Below are positions 18,464 through 26,693 of a DNA stretch of 42,585 bases, in pieces. Below the pieces are notes generated by a model. That model worked only from the letters and a program-made list of their open reading frames with translations, was not told the DNA's origin and ran no database searches. Positions within the stretch are counted from its first letter, which is position 1, and each line of letters opens with the position of its first letter. Source of the DNA: Gemmatimonadota bacterium (lineage in GTDB: Bacteria; Gemmatimonadota; Gemmatimonadetes; Gemmatimonadales; Gemmatimonadaceae); contig PMAE01000020.1 in the NCBI GenBank assembly GCA_003152485.1, forward strand, positions 26,695 to 69,279. Direction: 5' to 3'. Both the position numbers and the translations under genes were made by a program.

Positions 18464-19033
18464 ATGTACATCGTTTTCCTCGTAACGTTCGCCATCGGGT
18501 TGCTGCTCGCCGTTCGCGCGATGCTGTACGGAATAGAGCGGCCGCCGAAGCCCGCCAGATCTCGCACCGCGGCCGCGACGGCCGTCGTCACCGGGGTGGC
18601 CGCTCCGCCACGGTTCGTCATCAACCTGCCTACCACGGCGGGATTCGCGACCGGATTCGGCGCCACCGGCTATCTGCTCGTACGGTATACGACGCTGTCC
18701 ACCGCACCGATCGTGGTCGTCGCAGCGCTCGCGGGAGTAGCCGGCGCAATTGGCGCGCTGACGCTCGTGGCGGCTTGGGCGATCCCGGCGGCCAAAGCAG
18801 AAGTCGTCGATGAGCGCTACGTGTTGCAGGGGGCACCGGCCCGCGTCGTCTCAATAACTGACAACGGCTCGTCGGCGGTGATCGAATACCAAGCGGACGG
18901 CGCGAAGTTGACGTCGCGCGCGACGGGATTGGATGGCGTGCTGCTCGAGGCAGGCGGGGACGTGGTCATCGAACGGATCGAGGACGGCATCGCGTACGTC
19001 GAGCCCTGGGATCGGGTCGAGGCGCGGCTGTAG
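18464..19033 (+). CDS. Membrane protein with NfeD-like C-terminal domain
   Basis: 189 residues. One helix lies at the N-terminus (YIVFLVTFAIGLLLAVRAML) and two more at about 65-110. The C-terminal 65 residues form a small beta domain (ARVVSITDNGSSAVIEYQ ... VEPWDRVEARL) that resembles the OB-fold of NfeD proteins. NfeD partners act with flotillin-like or stomatin proteins in membrane organisation; no such partner is next to it here. The ATG at 18464 has no ribosome site. It lies 73 nt after the dienelactone hydrolase and 20 nt before the zinc-ribbon gene. Confidence 0.72.
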   Translation: MYIVFLVTFAIGLLLAVRAMLYGIERPPKPARSRTAAATAVVTGVAAPPRFVINLPTTAGFATGFGATGYLLVRYTTLSTAPIVVVAALAGVAGAIGALTLVAAWAIPAAKAEVVDERYVLQGAPARVVSITDNGSSAVIEYQADGAKLTSRATGLDGVLLEAGGDVVIERIEDGIAYVEPWDRVEARL

Positions 19034-19053
19034 GCACCGGAGGTGACGGGCAC

Positions 19054-19329
19054 ATGTCCGACACAGCGATCTTCGCGGTGGTCTTGGGAGGCCTCTTCGT
19101 GCTGCGCTTCGCCGCGGTCACGGTAGTCTTTTACTACATCCTCCCCAACGACGACCGATGTCCGAATTGCGACGCGGCGACCGCCCGCGTTCAAGCCCGG
19201 TGGATTGGCCGGCTCCTACCCCATCTGCGCAACAGCTGGTGCATGCGGTGCGGATGGGAGGGATTCCTCCGGGAAGGCGCGTTGACGCCGGAGCCCCAAC
19301 CGACGGAGATGAGTAAGACTAGCAGGTAG
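19054..19329 (+). CDS. Small membrane-anchored zinc-ribbon protein
   Basis: 91 residues with one N-terminal helix (FAVVLGGLFVLRFAAVTVVFYY), then CPNC at residues 36-39 and CMRC at 63-66, a four-cysteine zinc ribbon on the cytoplasmic side or periplasmic face. The ATG has a very strong ribosome site (GGAGGTGA, 7 nt spacing). Function unknown. It follows the NfeD-like gene closely and probably shares its transcript. Confidence 0.75.
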   Translation: MSDTAIFAVVLGGLFVLRFAAVTVVFYYILPNDDRCPNCDAATARVQARWIGRLLPHLRNSWCMRCGWEGFLREGALTPEPQPTEMSKTSR

Positions 19330-20351
19330 CGATTGGCGATTGGCGAACGCAGGACTGTAGTTGCCGTCACATCGGCGCGAGAGGCCCGCGCAGCGGGGGC
19401 CGTTCGTGAAGCCCCTGACTGTCGGATGCCGCAAACGGGCCGCCGCGCACAAGCGGTTCGCCGTCGGTGCAGGTTGCCATCGCTATCCGCTTCCCCCACC
19501 AAGCCAGCCGGTATAGGCAACTGGTGGCGGCGCGCGAGGGCTGTTGCGGCGAGGTGTCGAACACTCGGGTCGCTGTCCGTGGCGGCGGCGGTCAGCGCGG
19601 CGCGGATCGCCTGAGAGGTGTCGGATGACGCCGCCAGGATATACGCGGCCTGCTCACGGACGCTCGCGGCCGGATCGCGGAGCGCGAGAATGGCCAGCGG
19701 GATGAGCACGACTGGCGCGGCGTGCGACGCCACCATCGCCTCGATCGCGACGGCCCGCACGTTCTCGTCGCCGTCGGTGGCAGCGCGCGCCAGCGCGGTA
19801 GTGACTGAGTGATCGCGGCCGGCGCCGACGTCGCCGAGGGCCGCGACCGCCGCGATGCGGAGCGATGGGTCGGACGCGGATGCCGCGCGGACGAGTGCGG
19901 GCGTGGCCGCGCCGGCCGCGGGGCCGGCGGCGCCAAGTACATGAGCCGCCTGCACTCGAGATGCCAGACGTGGCGATCGACTCAAAACGGTCACGACCGC
20001 GAATACGACGTCCGGTGATTCCGTGGCCATGCCCGCGAGGGCGGCGGTGGCCTCGTCTCGAGCATCGGCATCCGAATCCTCGAGCAGGCGAACCTCGGCG
20101 CGGACGATCTGCGCTCGGAGCGGGCCCGCCACGGGCCAGAGGTAGTCGAGCGCAGCCGCCGCGGTCGCCCGAGTGCGGGCCGACGTATCGGCAGTGGCAA
20201 CCAGCCACGCCGCAGCCGACCGGCCGTCGTAGCGACGCTCGTTGTTGATCCTGCCAAGCGACAAGACGGCACACAGCGTCACGATGACGATGATCGAAAC
20301 CATCGCCACCGCGGGCCGGGTGCCATCCTGCCAGCTCGATCGCGGGGCCAT
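19191..20351 (-). CDS. HEAT-repeat protein with N-terminal membrane anchor
   Basis: 386 residues from the ATG at 20351. An N-terminal helix (VAMVSIIVIVTLCAVLSLG) is followed by at least six HEAT/PBS-type repeats between residues 45 and 290 (units such as LRIAAVAALGDVG and VRHLAATALARRH). HEAT arrays bind proteins, so it may be an anchored scaffold. The last 100 residues lose all repeat character. They read through a GCGATTGGC-type spacer and 139 bp of the converging zinc-ribbon gene, so the natural C-terminus may be nearer 19500. It starts 22 bp after the TonB receptor gene on the same strand and is probably co-transcribed with it. Confidence 0.78.
   Translation of the reverse strand: MAPRSSWQDGTRPAVAMVSIIVIVTLCAVLSLGRINNERRYDGRSAAAWLVATADTSARTRATAAAALDYLWPVAGPLRAQIVRAEVRLLEDSDADARDEATAALAGMATESPDVVFAVVTVLSRSPRLASRVQAAHVLGAAGPAAGAATPALVRAASASDPSLRIAAVAALGDVGAGRDHSVTTALARAATDGDENVRAVAIEAMVASHAAPVVLIPLAILALRDPAASVREQAAYILAASSDTSQAIRAALTAAATDSDPSVRHLAATALARRHQLPIPAGLVGEADSDGNLHRRRTACARRPVCGIRQSGASRTAPAARASRADVTATTVLRSPIANRYLLVLLISVGWGSGVNAPSRRNPSHPHRMHQLLRRWGRSRPIHRA
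19330..19350. repeat. Short spacer repeat of GCGATTGGC type
   Basis: GCGATTGGCGATTGGCGA just after the zinc-ribbon gene is echoed at 24310-24340 (GATTGGCGATGGGCGATGGG) and near 37790 (GCGATTGGCGG). These look like copies of a short family repeat that sits in or near intergenic gaps. Confidence 0.45.
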
Positions 20352-20373
20352 TGCCCGCAACGGCCAGCGTGCG

Positions 20374-22851
20374 CTACACGCCGAGACTCAGTCGGAATTG
20401 GATCATGAACGGGCGGCCGACCGAGGCGCCGCTGAAGAAGGCGCCCTTCAGCAGGTACGTGTGGTCGAAGAGATTCGTGACGAAGATCTCAGGACGGACG
20501 TACGTCGCCCGAGCGAAGAAGGTGTATCCCAAGCTCAGGTTCTGGATGTAGCTCGGCGGCACTTTGAATGCGCGGTTGAAGCAGAACAACCCCGTGCAGT
20601 AGCTCTTGTTGCCCGGCTGGTAGCTGTTGCTGGCGACACTCCCGGTGTCGTTGGGGACGTTCCCGTCCGGGTTGTAGCCGTTCGTGAGGCCCGTTCCGTA
20701 GATCCCGGTGGCACTCACGTAGAAGCCATGCGCACTGTACATGGCGTTCGCGACGCTCGACATATGCTGGTCGTGATCGAGGTCGAAGTAGTCGTTCGGC
20801 GTCTGCGTCGGAAAGAATCCCCCCGTGATCGGTCCGATACCGTATGCATGATTGAGGGCCAAGTTGACATACCCGGATACTGGTCCGCTGGGCTTGAACT
20901 CCACCACGCTCTCGATGCCGGTCACCCAGATGTGACTGATGTTGACGTCAGTGGTGATGGCCGAGCCGGGAATGGTCGTATCGTCGATGCCGGGCGTACT
21001 CTCCTTGTGATAGCCGGAGAGCTTGGTCACGATACCGAATGGGAAGCGGTGGATGTACCCGACCTCATAGAACGCGTCGCGCTCGGGTAGGGTCGGTGAA
21101 GTCACGACGTTCTCGTCGGCTTGCTGCGTGATCGATCGTAGGTCCTCGATGTTGGTCGGATAGAAGAGGCGGCCGAAGTACAGGTAGAACGTGTTCGACG
21201 GCGTAGGAAAGAAGTTGAGTCGGATGCGAGGACTGGCCTGGGTCTGGTTCGCCGCGAACGGCTCCACGTGACTGTCGAAACGCAGCCCGGTGCGGAGCTC
21301 GAACCACTCCACCGGACGGACCGATGTCTCCGCGTAGGCGCCCCAGTCGTACCCATCGAGTCCGGAGACCGACGCGATGGGGGGCTGTACGCCCGTCGGA
21401 TCGGTGAGCTGGAAATTTTCGTGTCCGAAGGTGTGTGAATAGTTCGTGCCGATTTTGCCGTCCATGAGGCCTGTCACGACCGGAAAGGAGAAATCCGCTT
21501 TCACGCCCCCGATGTCGAAACTCCGATCCTCATAGACGTCGCGTGGCGTCGCCGTCGGGTCGCTCGCATCGAGGAACGACGGTACGTCGGCCGCGCCAGG
21601 TCGGTAATTCAGCGATCCCTGACGGAAATACGGTCCGATGAACAGCTCTGGCGGTTGGCTTCGCTCGTCGGTGCCCAAGGAATCCCCGAACCGGTGCCGA
21701 TAGGACAGGTTCACGAAGGCGTTGACGTCGGTCTGGTGGTCGTTGAGCGTCGCCACCGTCGAATCGTACGGGACGTCGAAGTGCGTCGTCGAGTAGTTCG
21801 CGTCCAGTGAGATCAGGTCGTGCGGGCCGGCTGCGTATTGCAGCTTGCCGAAGCCGAACAGATCCTGCCCATGGTTGTGGTAGTTGATTGGCGCGTCATT
21901 CGTGCCCCCGATGACTGGCTCGAGCCGCATGTCCGTTCCCTGCGCTTCGCCCGAGAAGAACATGCCCAATTTGCCCTTGTTGCCGCTCATGGTGAGCGAC
22001 TGACCCATCGCGTTGTAGGTGCCGTCGTACGTCGACTCTTCCATGTGGAACGGCCCGGTCGGGACCTTGGTCTGGATGTTGATGACGGCGGCGATACGGC
22101 CGCCGTATTCGGCGTCCCACCCTCCAGTCTGGAAGTCGATGTTCTGCACCACTTCGGGGTCGAACAGCTCGTTGAGGGAGCCCGAGATGCCTGGGGGCAC
22201 GGGCACGCCGTCGATGAAGTAGGTGTATTCGGCGTGCTGGCCGCGTATATGTACTTCGCCAGTGGGTGCCCGGGCGGCTCCGGCGATGGCCTGCTGGATG
22301 ATCCCCGACGTCGTCGTGCTGGGTGCAGTTCGGGAATCGCTTTCGTTGTACGTCTGGTCGCCGGTCCTGGTATCGACGGCGACCGGCGACTGGCCGGAGA
22401 CCTGGACCTCGGCGAGGGCTGCCGCTGCGGTCGAGAGGTGAAAATCGATACGCGTGGTGCCGCTCGTGATGGTGAGCGGATGGGTTTGCGACGCGTAGCC
22501 GATGAAATGGACGACGATGACGTAGTCGCCGACCGAAAGGTCGTGAATGATGAACCGTCCAAACGGATCCGTCGTCGTGTTGGCAACGATGTTCGTCGTG
22601 CGCTGGACGGTCACCTCGGCACTTTGGAGCGGGTGACCGTTGGCGCTGTCGGTGACGGTTCCGATCACGTCGCCGGATGTCGGTGGATCCCCCGGCGTCG
22701 ATCCGACAGCCACGACCGATCCGGCGCGTAGATGAACGGCCGCGTGGGCGGGGACGGCAATTGCGGCGGCCGCGAGGGCCAGACCGATGGACAGGGCGCG
22801 CGCGGCGCACGCGTGGCGCTGCGCACGGAACCGGTGAAGCACTGTGAGCAC
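20374..22851 (-). CDS. TonB-dependent outer-membrane receptor with CarboxypepD_reg domain
   Basis: 825 residues from the GTG at 22851, which has GAGG 8 nt upstream. It has a signal peptide ending near AHA, then a carboxypeptidase-regulatory-like beta domain (GDVIGTVTDSANGHPL ... VGDYVIVVHFIGY). The plug follows (STTTSGIIQQAIAGAARAP, VHIRGQHAEYTYFIDGVPVPP, with IAAVINIQTK), then a 22-strand-type barrel ending NLFDHTYLLKGAFFSGASVG and FMIQFRLSLGV. Such receptors import metal chelates, cobalamin or oligosaccharides using TonB energy. A small His/Cys-rich exported protein precedes it and a HEAT protein follows. The copper link is by neighbourhood only. Confidence 0.93.
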   Translation of the reverse strand: MLTVLHRFRAQRHACAARALSIGLALAAAAIAVPAHAAVHLRAGSVVAVGSTPGDPPTSGDVIGTVTDSANGHPLQSAEVTVQRTTNIVANTTTDPFGRFIIHDLSVGDYVIVVHFIGYASQTHPLTITSGTTRIDFHLSTAAAALAEVQVSGQSPVAVDTRTGDQTYNESDSRTAPSTTTSGIIQQAIAGAARAPTGEVHIRGQHAEYTYFIDGVPVPPGISGSLNELFDPEVVQNIDFQTGGWDAEYGGRIAAVINIQTKVPTGPFHMEESTYDGTYNAMGQSLTMSGNKGKLGMFFSGEAQGTDMRLEPVIGGTNDAPINYHNHGQDLFGFGKLQYAAGPHDLISLDANYSTTHFDVPYDSTVATLNDHQTDVNAFVNLSYRHRFGDSLGTDERSQPPELFIGPYFRQGSLNYRPGAADVPSFLDASDPTATPRDVYEDRSFDIGGVKADFSFPVVTGLMDGKIGTNYSHTFGHENFQLTDPTGVQPPIASVSGLDGYDWGAYAETSVRPVEWFELRTGLRFDSHVEPFAANQTQASPRIRLNFFPTPSNTFYLYFGRLFYPTNIEDLRSITQQADENVVTSPTLPERDAFYEVGYIHRFPFGIVTKLSGYHKESTPGIDDTTIPGSAITTDVNISHIWVTGIESVVEFKPSGPVSGYVNLALNHAYGIGPITGGFFPTQTPNDYFDLDHDQHMSSVANAMYSAHGFYVSATGIYGTGLTNGYNPDGNVPNDTGSVASNSYQPGNKSYCTGLFCFNRAFKVPPSYIQNLSLGYTFFARATYVRPEIFVTNLFDHTYLLKGAFFSGASVGRPFMIQFRLSLGV

Positions 22852-23096
22852 TGAACGATCCTCGTCGGCAGGAGATGGCGAGGACGTCGCATGACGCGCC
22901 GTCCTCGGCCACGGCGCGACGCGTCCGCGGACGCGGGCGTCGGCCATGGCGACTGCTGCGGAGGCCGGATCGCGGTGTGTCGCTCGGCCGATCGTGCCGC
23001 ACGCGGCGGCAGCCCGAATGGGTGTGCCGCGGAGGCCGATCAGTTGAGTGGGGTGCGCACTCGTCGCGTGGGCGACGGGCGCGTTACGCGGTCCGG
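22852..23096 (-). promoter_or_regulatory. Leader region upstream of the minus-strand TonB receptor
   Basis: 245 nt between the small exported protein and the receptor. It holds an 8-bp perfect inverted repeat (CGAGGACG 22879-22886 with CGTCCTCG 22900-22907) and a perfect 16-nt palindrome at 22920-22935. I see no open frame with protein character. It may be a structured leader, but such repeats are common at this GC content. Confidence 0.35.
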
Positions 23097-23447
23097 CTAG
23101 ACGAGGACCGGTGGTCCGCGAGAACGGGGAAGTGCGCCGAGCGCGGCGGGCGCATGGCCGAGGAGTGCCGCGACCTGCGGCCGCACGGTCGCGCTGGGCA
23201 GTGGTGCGGCGCGCGGTACGGCCGGCTTGTCGAACGCGGTGGCGAGGTACTGACAGATCGCGCAGTCGTCGGTGTGGACCCGCGCACATTCGGGACGACC
23301 GTGGGCCTCGATGTGCGAGGCGGCATTTGGTTGGTTGCCCGCCGCTTCGAGCTGAGCATCGGCCAACGCCGCGGCCGCCGGTCCGGTGAGCTGGACCAGC
23401 GCGACGACCAACGCCAGGAGCCGCAGATGCAGTTTACGCAGCCGCAC
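23097..23447 (-). CDS. Small exported His/Cys protein, DUF2946-like
   Basis: 116 residues from the GTG at 23447. It has a basic start and a hydrophobic signal (LRLLALVVALVQLTG), then a compact metal-ligand cluster (HIEAHGRPECARVHTDDCAICQYL with His, Cys and a CxxC). A proline/alanine tail ends in SRGPPVLV. This order (signal, H..C..H..CxxC, RGPP end) is that of DUF2946-type proteins, usually found beside TonB receptors or copper genes. No ribosome site exists, but a TACAAT element ends 7 nt before the GTG, so the mRNA may be leaderless. It is followed by the TonB receptor. Confidence 0.7.
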   Translation of the reverse strand: MRLRKLHLRLLALVVALVQLTGPAAAALADAQLEAAGNQPNAASHIEAHGRPECARVHTDDCAICQYLATAFDKPAVPRAAPLPSATVRPQVAALLGHAPAALGALPRSRGPPVLV

Positions 23448-23454
23448 GATGGGG

Positions 23455-23460
23455 ATTGTA
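23455..23460 (-). promoter_or_regulatory. -10 element TACAAT for a leaderless transcript
   Basis: TACAAT on the minus strand lies 7 nt before the GTG of the DUF2946-like gene, placing the expected transcription start at the start codon. No good -35 was found. Confidence 0.5.
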
Positions 23461-23681
23461 TATCCGTCCGGGTGGAAATACCAGGCGCCGTGGCGCAGCG
23501 AGATCGCGTTGCCCGACCCTATTAGACGCATGGTCATCGCCCAGGGGTTCCGGGTCGAGAGACCGAAGGGCATCGGCGTGCGTGGGGCTTGGCGCATGGG
23601 TATTGGGGGGATTGCGACTCTGGCCAGCCGGCCGTCTCCGACCATTGAGCTGTGCCATCTGGCCTCCGGGCCGCCCGTCAC

Positions 23682-23687
23682 TAGATT
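23682..23687 (+). promoter_or_regulatory. -10 element TAGATT for a leaderless transcript
   Basis: TAGATT ends 7 nt before the ATG at 23695, mirroring the divergent TACAAT. There is no Shine-Dalgarno sequence between them. Confidence 0.45.
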
Positions 23688-23694
23688 GTCGCCC

Positions 23695-24135
23695 ATGCGG
23701 TCCCCACTACGGCGATTCTTCGCGGGACTCTTCGGCCTCTGGATGACCATCACGGTCTCCGGGATCTCGCTGCAAGCGTGCCCGGAGCACGGTGGTGGCT
23801 GGCTTGGTGGAGCCGTGGACACGGGCATGCACCACGACCCGGCCTCTCCCATGACCGCTGACATGGCGGCCGCAATGGTCGCGGGCCATCGTGGCCACGA
23901 TGGCGATGCATCGGGCGCGGGACATGGCGGCCATCACGGGCATCAATGCACGTGTCCGGGCGCATGCTGCACGACCGGCTTGGTGAGTGTGCCCCCGGGC
24001 CGCCTGGTCGCGATTCCCGTTGTGCCCGTCGCCGTCGCGGCGGCGGCACCGCTCGTTTTTCGTGACGTCGCACCGCGCGCTGCGCCCGACGTCGTGATCC
24101 CTCCGCCACTCGGTCCCCCCGCGCAGAGCGTCTGA
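23695..24135 (+). CDS. Small exported His/Met/Cys-rich protein, first gene of the copper cluster
   Basis: 146 residues. The signal-like start (RRFFAGLFGLWMTITVSGISLQAC) is followed by a stretch packed with His and Met (GMHHD, MTADMAAAM, HRGHDGD, GHGGHHGHQ). Next comes a cysteine group (CTCPGACC), then a hydrophobic Val/Ala/Pro tail. The Cys after SLQA might be a lipobox cysteine (weak). The composition argues for copper or zinc binding in the periplasm. It precedes a TonB receptor, copC and copD on the same strand. Its stop codon lies next to a perfect hairpin. I do not recognise a named family. Confidence 0.7.
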   Translation: MRSPLRRFFAGLFGLWMTITVSGISLQACPEHGGGWLGGAVDTGMHHDPASPMTADMAAAMVAGHRGHDGDASGAGHGGHHGHQCTCPGACCTTGLVSVPPGRLVAIPVVPVAVAAAAPLVFRDVAPRAAPDVVIPPPLGPPAQSV

Positions 24136-24207
24136 CCCCGGTTACGGGGTCGCGCTGGGGCGACGCGCCGGATATGCGTCGCCGCGGGTCAGGGACACTA
24201 TGTCCCT
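24134..24207 (+). promoter_or_regulatory. Structured leader with three perfect stem-loops before the TonB receptor
   Basis: The 98-nt gap before the receptor start holds three exact hairpins in a row. First is GACCCCG/CGGGGTC (24134-24151, 4-nt loop). Second is GGCGACGC/GCGTCGCC (24159-24183, 9-nt loop). Third is AGGGACA/TGTCCCT (24191-24207, 3-nt loop). The GGAG ribosome site (24224-24227) follows. The first begins at the stop of the upstream gene and could act as an attenuator; the third could also be a protein operator. No known riboswitch signature was recognised. Confidence 0.5.
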
Positions 24208-24233
24208 CCCGTCGGACCTGTGCGGAGATCTAC

Positions 24234-26636
24234 ATGTCATTCGATGGGGATGTGCGCACCGCCTCCGCGGTTGCGCACACGCGCGGTGCCCCGCCCACGG
24301 CGGTATCGACGCGACGACCGATTGGCGATGGGCGATGGGCGACGGGCGGCCGGCGTATCGAAGGTGCGTTAGCTCGTGCGCGTCGCGTGTTGGTGTCGCT
24401 GACAGCCATCGGGATCGCGGTGGGTGGCGCGGCGGGCGTGGCCGCGGCGCAAGTGCCAAGCAGTCACCCCGACACGAGTGCACAGTCACGGACCACGTCG
24501 GCGGATAGCGCGGGTGCGGCGGCGTTCGCGGACTCGCTGGCCGACACGCTGCCCCACAGATTGCGGCGGCGGCGATCCGCGCCTGAGGCGGTCGCTCCGG
24601 CATCGCGCCGCGCATCGGCTGCGGCCGATACGGTGCCCAACTCCGCGGCCGGGACACCGCGGCGCGACCTGTCTGCGCGTCGCGATTCAATGGCCCGCGG
24701 AACCGCCCGGCTGGGCGCGGTCACCGTGACGGCGACGCCGGTACAGCCGACGGAGCCCGTCAGCGCGGTCACGGTGACGCCGGCGGCGATTTCCCAAACG
24801 CCGGCGAATTCTCCGTACGAACTCTTACGGGAAACCGCGGGCGTCGAAGCACACGAGCAGGGTCAGGGTCCGGGGTTCGGGTCCGACCTGTCGATCCGCG
24901 GGTTCAGCTCTGACCACTCGACGGACATCGCGCTGTGGATCGACGGCGTGCCGATCAACGAGCCGGTCAACGGGCACGCCGAGGGCTACAACGACTTCAA
25001 TCTCATGTTCCCGGAAGCGGTGAGCGGGATCGACGTGATCAAGGGTCCCACGAGCGCGCTATTCGGAAATTTCGCGTTCTCGGGCGTCGTCAACGTTCGC
25101 ACCCTCGAGCATCTCGACGGCACGCAACTCCAGTTGACCGGCGGGAGCTACGGCAACGGCGAAGGCGTCGTCTTGACCGGGTTCGATAACGGCGGAACGC
25201 GCGGGGTGCTGGGTCTCCGGGTCACCCACGATGATGGATGGCGCCCGCATGGGGAAAACCAGATCGGCCAGCTGCACGCCCGGTATCTGCACGACCTGAC
25301 GCGGTCGGTCACGCTCGATCTGGGGATCGAGGGGTTCGCCACCAGCTACAACTCACCGGGGTTCCTGGATACGGCGTCGTACTTGGCGAAACAGTATGGC
25401 GTGGTCTCGAACTTCGGCGATGGCGGGTTCAAGCGTCATGCACAGGAGCGCGCCAGCGTTCGCGTCGTGCTGTCGCCGTCATTGTTCTGGCGGAGCACCA
25501 TGTATGCGACGGAGGGCACGTGGAATTTTTGGTTGAGCACGCCGCCGGGGCTGGGCGGCGAGCTGGAAGGGTCGGGAATCGAGACGCGAGAGTACGATGG
25601 CCGGTACGGCGGCGGCGCGACGAGCGCGCTGACGTACAGTGTACCCGGGATCCAGGTGACCGCGGGCGGTGAGTCACGGTACGACCACTCCCACTATGAG
25701 AATTGGGGCGAAGCAGCCAGTGGTTTTCGCCAAGACTCAGTGCCGTTCGCGATCGTGCAGGCGCATCAGCTCTCCGGCGGCCTGTTCGTACAGAGCAACT
25801 TCGACGTCACCAAGTACCTCCGCGTGGACCTCGGCGGTCGCGTGGACCAGCTCTCGAGTAGCGCGCTCCAGCCGATGGCACTCGCGCCCGACACGATCGG
25901 TCCAAATGTGCAGAGCCAACACAGCAAGGGGGTGTTCTCTCCGAAATCCGGCCTGTTGTTCCGGCTCCTACCGTGGGCGGGTGTATACGTGAACGCGTCT
26001 CGCGGATTCCGGCAGGCGGACGGCGTGATTCTCGATCCCACCGTCCCGTTCATCACATTGTGGGACTACGAGGCCGGAGTGAAGATCGACCGCGGCCCGT
26101 TGTCCATCGACGCCGCGGTGTTCCGCATGGATCTGAGCAACGAGCAGTCGTTCAACGGGGTGACGACGATCAGCGGCGGTCCGAGCCGGCGGCGCGGGGT
26201 CGACGTGACGGCCCAGGCCGCGGTGACGCCGGATGTGACGCTCTCGACGAGCTTCACAGTGCTCGATGCGAAGTACACGCGCTATTTCGACTCGGACGCG
26301 GGGATCGACTATTCGGGCCAACCGGTGTTCAATACGTCGAGATTCGTGGGGGACGCGGCTATCGCGGTCATGCCACACCACTCGATCTGGCGGCTGCGGG
26401 TGGGAAGCAATTTCCAGGGACAATACACGCCCTTCGAGGAAGCGGTCGGCCTGACGCGCCCGGCGTTCGCATTGCTGTACGCCAGCGGCGGCGTCCGGGT
26501 CGGGCACGGCGTCAGCATCGAGGCGGGCGTTCGGAACATCCTTGACACGCAATATCGGGAGCTCGAATCGGGATATTTCATCGCCCCGGGCGAGCCCCGC
26601 GCACTTTACGGGACGGTCCACTACGACATCTTCTAG
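24234..26636 (+). CDS. TonB-dependent receptor, probably for copper or a copper chelate
   Basis: 800 residues from the ATG at 24234, with GGAG about 6 nt upstream. It has a long basic n-region with a hydrophobic signal (VLVSLTAIGIAVGGAAGVAAA), a 110-residue Ser/Ala/Arg linker and a possible TonB box-like stretch (LGAVTVTATPV). The plug has RETAGVEAHEQG, LSIRGFSSDHSTDIALWIDG and GIDVIKGPTSALFGNFAFSGVVNVRT. The barrel ends VRNILDTQYRELESGYFIAPGEP and finishes in aromatic YDIF. Substrate is not readable from sequence. Location between a His/Met-rich protein and copC-copD suggests copper. Part of the n-region is encoded by a GCGATGG-type spacer repeat. Confidence 0.92.
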   Translation: MSFDGDVRTASAVAHTRGAPPTAVSTRRPIGDGRWATGGRRIEGALARARRVLVSLTAIGIAVGGAAGVAAAQVPSSHPDTSAQSRTTSADSAGAAAFADSLADTLPHRLRRRRSAPEAVAPASRRASAAADTVPNSAAGTPRRDLSARRDSMARGTARLGAVTVTATPVQPTEPVSAVTVTPAAISQTPANSPYELLRETAGVEAHEQGQGPGFGSDLSIRGFSSDHSTDIALWIDGVPINEPVNGHAEGYNDFNLMFPEAVSGIDVIKGPTSALFGNFAFSGVVNVRTLEHLDGTQLQLTGGSYGNGEGVVLTGFDNGGTRGVLGLRVTHDDGWRPHGENQIGQLHARYLHDLTRSVTLDLGIEGFATSYNSPGFLDTASYLAKQYGVVSNFGDGGFKRHAQERASVRVVLSPSLFWRSTMYATEGTWNFWLSTPPGLGGELEGSGIETREYDGRYGGGATSALTYSVPGIQVTAGGESRYDHSHYENWGEAASGFRQDSVPFAIVQAHQLSGGLFVQSNFDVTKYLRVDLGGRVDQLSSSALQPMALAPDTIGPNVQSQHSKGVFSPKSGLLFRLLPWAGVYVNASRGFRQADGVILDPTVPFITLWDYEAGVKIDRGPLSIDAAVFRMDLSNEQSFNGVTTISGGPSRRRGVDVTAQAAVTPDVTLSTSFTVLDAKYTRYFDSDAGIDYSGQPVFNTSRFVGDAAIAVMPHHSIWRLRVGSNFQGQYTPFEEAVGLTRPAFALLYASGGVRVGHGVSIEAGVRNILDTQYRELESGYFIAPGEPRALYGTVHYDIF

Positions 26637-26655
26637 CCCGGCGATCGACCCGCGC

Positions 26656-26661
26656 TTGACA
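26656..26661 (+). promoter_or_regulatory. Possible -35 element TTGACA before copC
   Basis: A consensus TTGACA lies 32 nt before the copC ATG. No convincing -10 follows at the right distance, so an internal promoter for copC-copD is only suggested. Confidence 0.25.
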
Positions 26662-26693
26662 TAGCTTTCGGATCCATCCTCTTCCCCTCGCGA

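Noticed and set aside
23097-23864. Longer minus-strand protein of 255 residues starting at 23864
   Set aside because: The N-terminal half is antisense to the plus-strand His-rich gene and crosses the divergent promoter region; only the part from the GTG at 23447 has signal peptide and ligand motifs.
24136-24233. Cobalamin riboswitch upstream of the TonB receptor
   Set aside because: The gap is only 98 nt and no B12-box-like sequence was seen; the hairpins are listed as an unclassified leader.
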